Shown piece by piece: positions 4,825-7,066 of a DNA stretch of 7,066 bases. This DNA is from an uncultured Neomegalonema sp. (GTDB lineage: Bacteria > Pseudomonadota > Alphaproteobacteria > Rhodobacterales > Rhodobacteraceae). A model generated the notes under the pieces. That model made no database searches. It had not been told where the DNA came from and saw only the letters and a program-made list of their open reading frames with translations. Both the position numbers and the translations under genes were made by a program. Where the stretch lies: positions 1 to 7,066 of the forward strand of contig CALDZQ010000075.1 of the NCBI GenBank assembly GCA_937944035.1, given 5' to 3'. Each line of letters begins with the position of its first letter. Position 1 is the stretch's first letter.

Positions 4825-6149
4825 CATCCGTCTCCCAACAAGCGCGCATCAAAAGGATAGTTGGTCAGGTTCTCGACCCCGTCTTCGGTAATCAGCACCT
4901 GATCTTCCAGCTTCACCCCTTCGCGACCGCCGACCGCCCCGACATACGCCTCAACGCACAGCATCATCCCCGGCTCAATGTCGTAATCATACGGCCCTTC
5001 GATCCAGTCCATACCATAACGCACAATCGGCCATTCATCGCACAGGCCCACGCCATGCATCTTCGAGCCATAGCGTTGCGGGGCGAATTCGGGGGGCGGA
5101 TTGCGCCCCCCCATCGCGATCTCCCTGATCGATTTTCCGGGGCCAAGAATCGCCGTGTTCTCGACAATCTGCGCATGGGCCTCGCGATACAACCGCCGCT
5201 GCTCCGCATCCGGCTCGCCATCGCCCAAAAGCCATGTCCGCGAGATGTCACAGCACATCCCGTAACAACCGATCAGATCGGTATCGAACGCCAGCAACTC
5301 CCCCGCCGCCATCACACGCGGCCCGCATTCCTGAAACCACGGATTCGTGCGCGGTCCGGTCGAGAGGATACGCGTCTCGATCCACTCGCCCCCGCGCTTG
5401 ATGTTCTCGGCATGGAGAACCGCCCAAACCTCGTTCTCCGTCATCCCCGGCTCCGCCGCCCGTTCCATCGCCGCAACCGAAGCCTCGCACGCATTCATGG
5501 CACAGCGCATGGCGTTGATCTCGTCCGGTCCCTTGATCGCGCGGGTTTTCTCGGTGATTTCCTCGCCATCCAGCAGTGTGATCCCGATGCCGCGCAGGGC
5601 ATCCGCGCCGTGCAGCATGATCTTATCCACGCCCAACCGCCGGTTGCCACCGCAATGCTCGGCCATCAGCGTCTCAATCTGTCCGGCAAACTCATGCGCG
5701 ACCTTCTCGCCGTGATCGCCGCTGGCGAAGTAGAACATCGACGCCCCGCCCCGCACCTCGCGCACCAACGGGTTGTATCCGGAAAGGTAGGGCAGTCCCT
5801 TATACTCCCACAGCACCATATGCCCGTCCGCGCCCAGAAACACCGCCCGAAACGGGTTATGCGTGTTCCACAACTGCATATGTGTCGTGTCGGTCGCGTA
5901 GCGGATGTTCAGCGGATCGAACAGCAGCAACCCGCCACAATCGCGCTCCGCCATCGCCGCCACCAGCCGCGCGTGACGGAACTCGCGCATCCGCGTCAGG
6001 TTCGGCGCGGTCAGCCCCGCCGCCGCCCATTCCTCAAACGCCAGCGCGGTCGGGCCGATCTCAACGCGGTCATTATCATCGGGCGAACCGTCCGGCTTCA
6101 AACCCGGCGCGATCTTGCGGGTTTGCGCGTGATGTTCGGGACCATCCAT
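4824..6149 (-). CDS. dddP: DMSP lyase DddP (M24 peptidase-fold metalloenzyme)
   Basis: A 441-residue protein, close to the roughly 446 usual for DddP. It carries the DddP-type blocks NIRYATDTTHMQLWN (81-95), EKTRAIKGPDEI (200-211), GGEWIETR (253-260), RTNPWFQECGPR (267-278), MHGVGLCDEWP (364-374) and KLEDQVLITEDG (413-424). The metal ligands Asp289, Asp291, Asp301, His365, Glu400 and Glu415, the proposed catalytic Asp371 and Tyr360 are each exactly 6 below the Ruegeria DddP numbers I recall (295, 297, 307, 371, 406, 421, 377, 366). DddP cleaves dimethylsulfoniopropionate to dimethyl sulfide and acrylate in the cytoplasm and uses iron, unlike true M24 peptidases. The start at 6149 is fixed by GGGAG 7 nt upstream. 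A longer in-frame start at 6365 would run into the divergent gene. The RidA-family gene overlaps its stop. The main alternative is a DddP paralogue with another substrate, since several regions outside the motifs (for example 320-358) diverge. Confidence 0.85.
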   Translation of the reverse strand: MDGPEHHAQTRKIAPGLKPDGSPDDNDRVEIGPTALAFEEWAAAGLTAPNLTRMREFRHARLVAAMAERDCGGLLLFDPLNIRYATDTTHMQLWNTHNPFRAVFLGADGHMVLWEYKGLPYLSGYNPLVREVRGGASMFYFASGDHGEKVAHEFAGQIETLMAEHCGGNRRLGVDKIMLHGADALRGIGITLLDGEEITEKTRAIKGPDEINAMRCAMNACEASVAAMERAAEPGMTENEVWAVLHAENIKRGGEWIETRILSTGPRTNPWFQECGPRVMAAGELLAFDTDLIGCYGMCCDISRTWLLGDGEPDAEQRRLYREAHAQIVENTAILGPGKSIREIAMGGRNPPPEFAPQRYGSKMHGVGLCDEWPIVRYGMDWIEGPYDYDIEPGMMLCVEAYVGAVGGREGVKLEDQVLITEDGVENLTNYPFDARLLGDG

Positions 6150-6247
6150 CGTCTGTCTCCCTATTGCGGAACCAAAGCCTGTGCTTTTTGCTGGAATTGC
6201 GCAAGCCTTCCGCGCATCACTGACAGGACCAGCAGAAGGACCGCGAC
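6150..6247. promoter_or_regulatory. Divergent promoter region between dddP and the ThDP enzyme
   Basis: Ninety-eight bases must hold the signals for both divergent genes. Visible symmetric elements are AAAGC-CTGT-GCTTT at 6174-6187 and the palindrome TTGCGCAA at 6197-6204. Both lie centrally, where one regulator could act on both promoters. I could not pick convincing -35/-10 pairs. AAGGA (6236-6240) is the plus-strand ribosome binding site, 7 nt before the ATG at 6248. Confidence 0.45.
6157..6161 (-). promoter_or_regulatory. Ribosome binding site fixing the dddP start
   Basis: On the minus strand GGGAG lies 7 nt before the ATG at 6149. The same GGGAGAC motif at the same spacing precedes the downstream RidA-family gene (4832-4836 before 4824). 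Confidence 0.75.
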
Positions 6248-7066
6248 ATGACACGCAGCATCGGTGAAGCCCTCGTAGAACAGCTTGAAGCGCGCGGTGT
6301 CGAGGTCGTATTCGGCATCCCCGGCGTCCATACGGTCGAGCTGTATCGCGGCCTCGGCGCATCAAAAATCCGCCACATCACCCCCCGTCACGAGCAAGGC
6401 GCGGGCTTTATGGCCGACGGTTACGCGCGGGCCTCCGGCAAGCCGGGCGTCTGCTTCCTCATCACCGGCCCCGGCCTGACCAACGCGATCACGCCGATGG
6501 GGCAAGCCTTGGCGGACAGCATCCCGATGCTGGTGATAACCGGCGTCAACAAACGCCCCTCCCTCGGCAAAGGACGCGGCCACCTGCACGAGCTGCCCGA
6601 CCAGCAGGGATTGGCCGCCACGGTCGCCCTCGCCTCCATCCAGGTGCGCGAGGCCGCCGACCTCGCCCCCGCCATCGGGCGCGCCTTCGCGATATTGGAG
6701 GGCGAGCGCGGCGGCCCGGTGCATATCGAAATCCCCACCGACGTGATGCCCCTGCCCGCCGACCCCGATGCGCTGCCGGAATCCCCGCACACCGCACCCA
6801 GGCAGCCCGACCTCACCAGCCTCGCCAACCGTCTGAACGCAGCAAGCACGCCGCTGATCCTCGCGGGCGGCGGAGCAAAACGCGCGGAGGCCGGCCTGCG
6901 CGCGCTTGCCGAACGGCTCGACGCCCCCGTGATCCAAACCGTCAACGCGCGCGGCCTGATGCACGCCCACCCGCTGACCATCCCGTGCAGCCCCAGCCTT
7001 ACCGCCGTGCGCGAGATGATCGACGCCGCCGATTGCATCCTTGCGCTGGGCACAGAGCTTGGCCCC
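6248..7066 (+). CDS. ThDP-dependent enzyme, acetolactate synthase superfamily (5-guanidino-2-oxopentanoate decarboxylase-like), 3' end cut
   Basis: The frame is open from ATG 6248 for 273 codons to the right edge, with AAGGA 7 nt upstream. The N-terminal pyrimidine-binding domain (about 1-165) shows VVFGIPGVHTVELYRGL (20-36), then RHEQGAGFMADGYARASG with Glu49, the residue that activates the ThDP cofactor in this superfamily, and ITGPGLTNA (about 72-80). GRGHLHELPDQQ and GPVHIEIPTDV follow. A linker leads into the central domain, starting around 190 (PLILAGGGAKRAE). The HTxELYRGL and RGxLHELPxQQ motifs resemble AruI-type decarboxylases, which convert 5-guanidino-2-oxopentanoate to 4-guanidinobutanal in the arginine transaminase route. 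Biosynthetic acetolactate synthase or another 2-oxoacid decarboxylase remains possible. The C-terminal domain with the GDG ThDP motif is outside the window. It is divergent from dddP, which suggests a shared catabolic theme or shared regulator. Confidence 0.82.
   Translation, partial: MTRSIGEALVEQLEARGVEVVFGIPGVHTVELYRGLGASKIRHITPRHEQGAGFMADGYARASGKPGVCFLITGPGLTNAITPMGQALADSIPMLVITGVNKRPSLGKGRGHLHELPDQQGLAATVALASIQVREAADLAPAIGRAFAILEGERGGPVHIEIPTDVMPLPADPDALPESPHTAPRQPDLTSLANRLNAASTPLILAGGGAKRAEAGLRALAERLDAPVIQTVNARGLMHAHPLTIPCSPSLTAVREMIDAADCILALGTELGP

Noticed and set aside
4815..6251. 478-codon plus-strand open frame opposite dddP
   Set aside because: Arg/His/Pro-rich composition without any recognisable motif; it is the shadow of the well-supported minus-strand gene.
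6150..6365. An in-frame N-terminal extension of 72 residues for DddP starting at 6365
   Set aside because: It overlaps the start of the divergent ThDP gene, is Arg/Cys-rich and unlike any DddP N-terminus. A good ribosome binding site supports the ATG at 6149.
6362..7053. Two overlapping minus-strand open frames opposite the ThDP enzyme
   Set aside because: No recognisable motifs, and the plus strand encodes a clear ThDP pyrimidine-binding domain with a ribosome binding site.

Overview
The window looks like a chromosomal segment of an alphaproteobacterium, most likely a marine Rhodobacterales (Roseobacter-group) organism. The genes are GC-rich, several have clear GGAG-type ribosome binding sites, the OmpA-type lipoprotein is of the kind familiar from that order, and one gene strongly resembles the DMSP lyase DddP found there. 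No insertion sequence, tRNA, rRNA, CRISPR array or phage gene was seen. The genus assignment is inference.

Left part (1-2234, minus strand): a sigma-54-type response regulator (receiver, AAA+ and Fis-type HTH domains) is followed 9 bases later by an alpha/beta hydrolase that runs off the left edge. The hydrolase matches fluoroacetate/haloacetate dehalogenases closely. Its nucleophile, acid, two carboxylate-binding arginines and His-Trp-Tyr halide pocket are all present, with a constant numbering shift relative to the Rhodopseudomonas enzyme RPA1163. The two genes are probably co-transcribed. No histidine kinase is in view.

Middle part (2235-4039): a roughly 490-base AT-rich gene-free stretch separates the regulator from a divergent plus-strand OmpA-family lipoprotein. 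That protein has a lipobox cysteine, a proline-rich linker with in-frame DNA repeats, an unusual set of cysteines and a peptidoglycan-binding C-terminal domain. The gene ends at a strong intrinsic terminator.

Right-middle (4057-4440): a small MmcQ/YjbR-family gene starts only 17 bases after that terminator and ends in a perfect 17-bp inverted repeat that carries its stop codon in the loop.

Right part (4474-7066): a DddP-type M24 enzyme (DMSP to DMS plus acrylate) is followed on the minus strand by an overlapping RidA-family gene. Both have the same GGGAG ribosome binding site at 7-nt spacing. Divergently, 98 bases away, a thiamine-diphosphate enzyme of the acetolactate synthase superfamily, most like 5-guanidino-2-oxopentanoate decarboxylases (AruI type), runs off the right edge. 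Together these look like a small catabolic cluster for a sulfonium, amino-acid or guanidino compound. The shared substrate is not established by the sequence.
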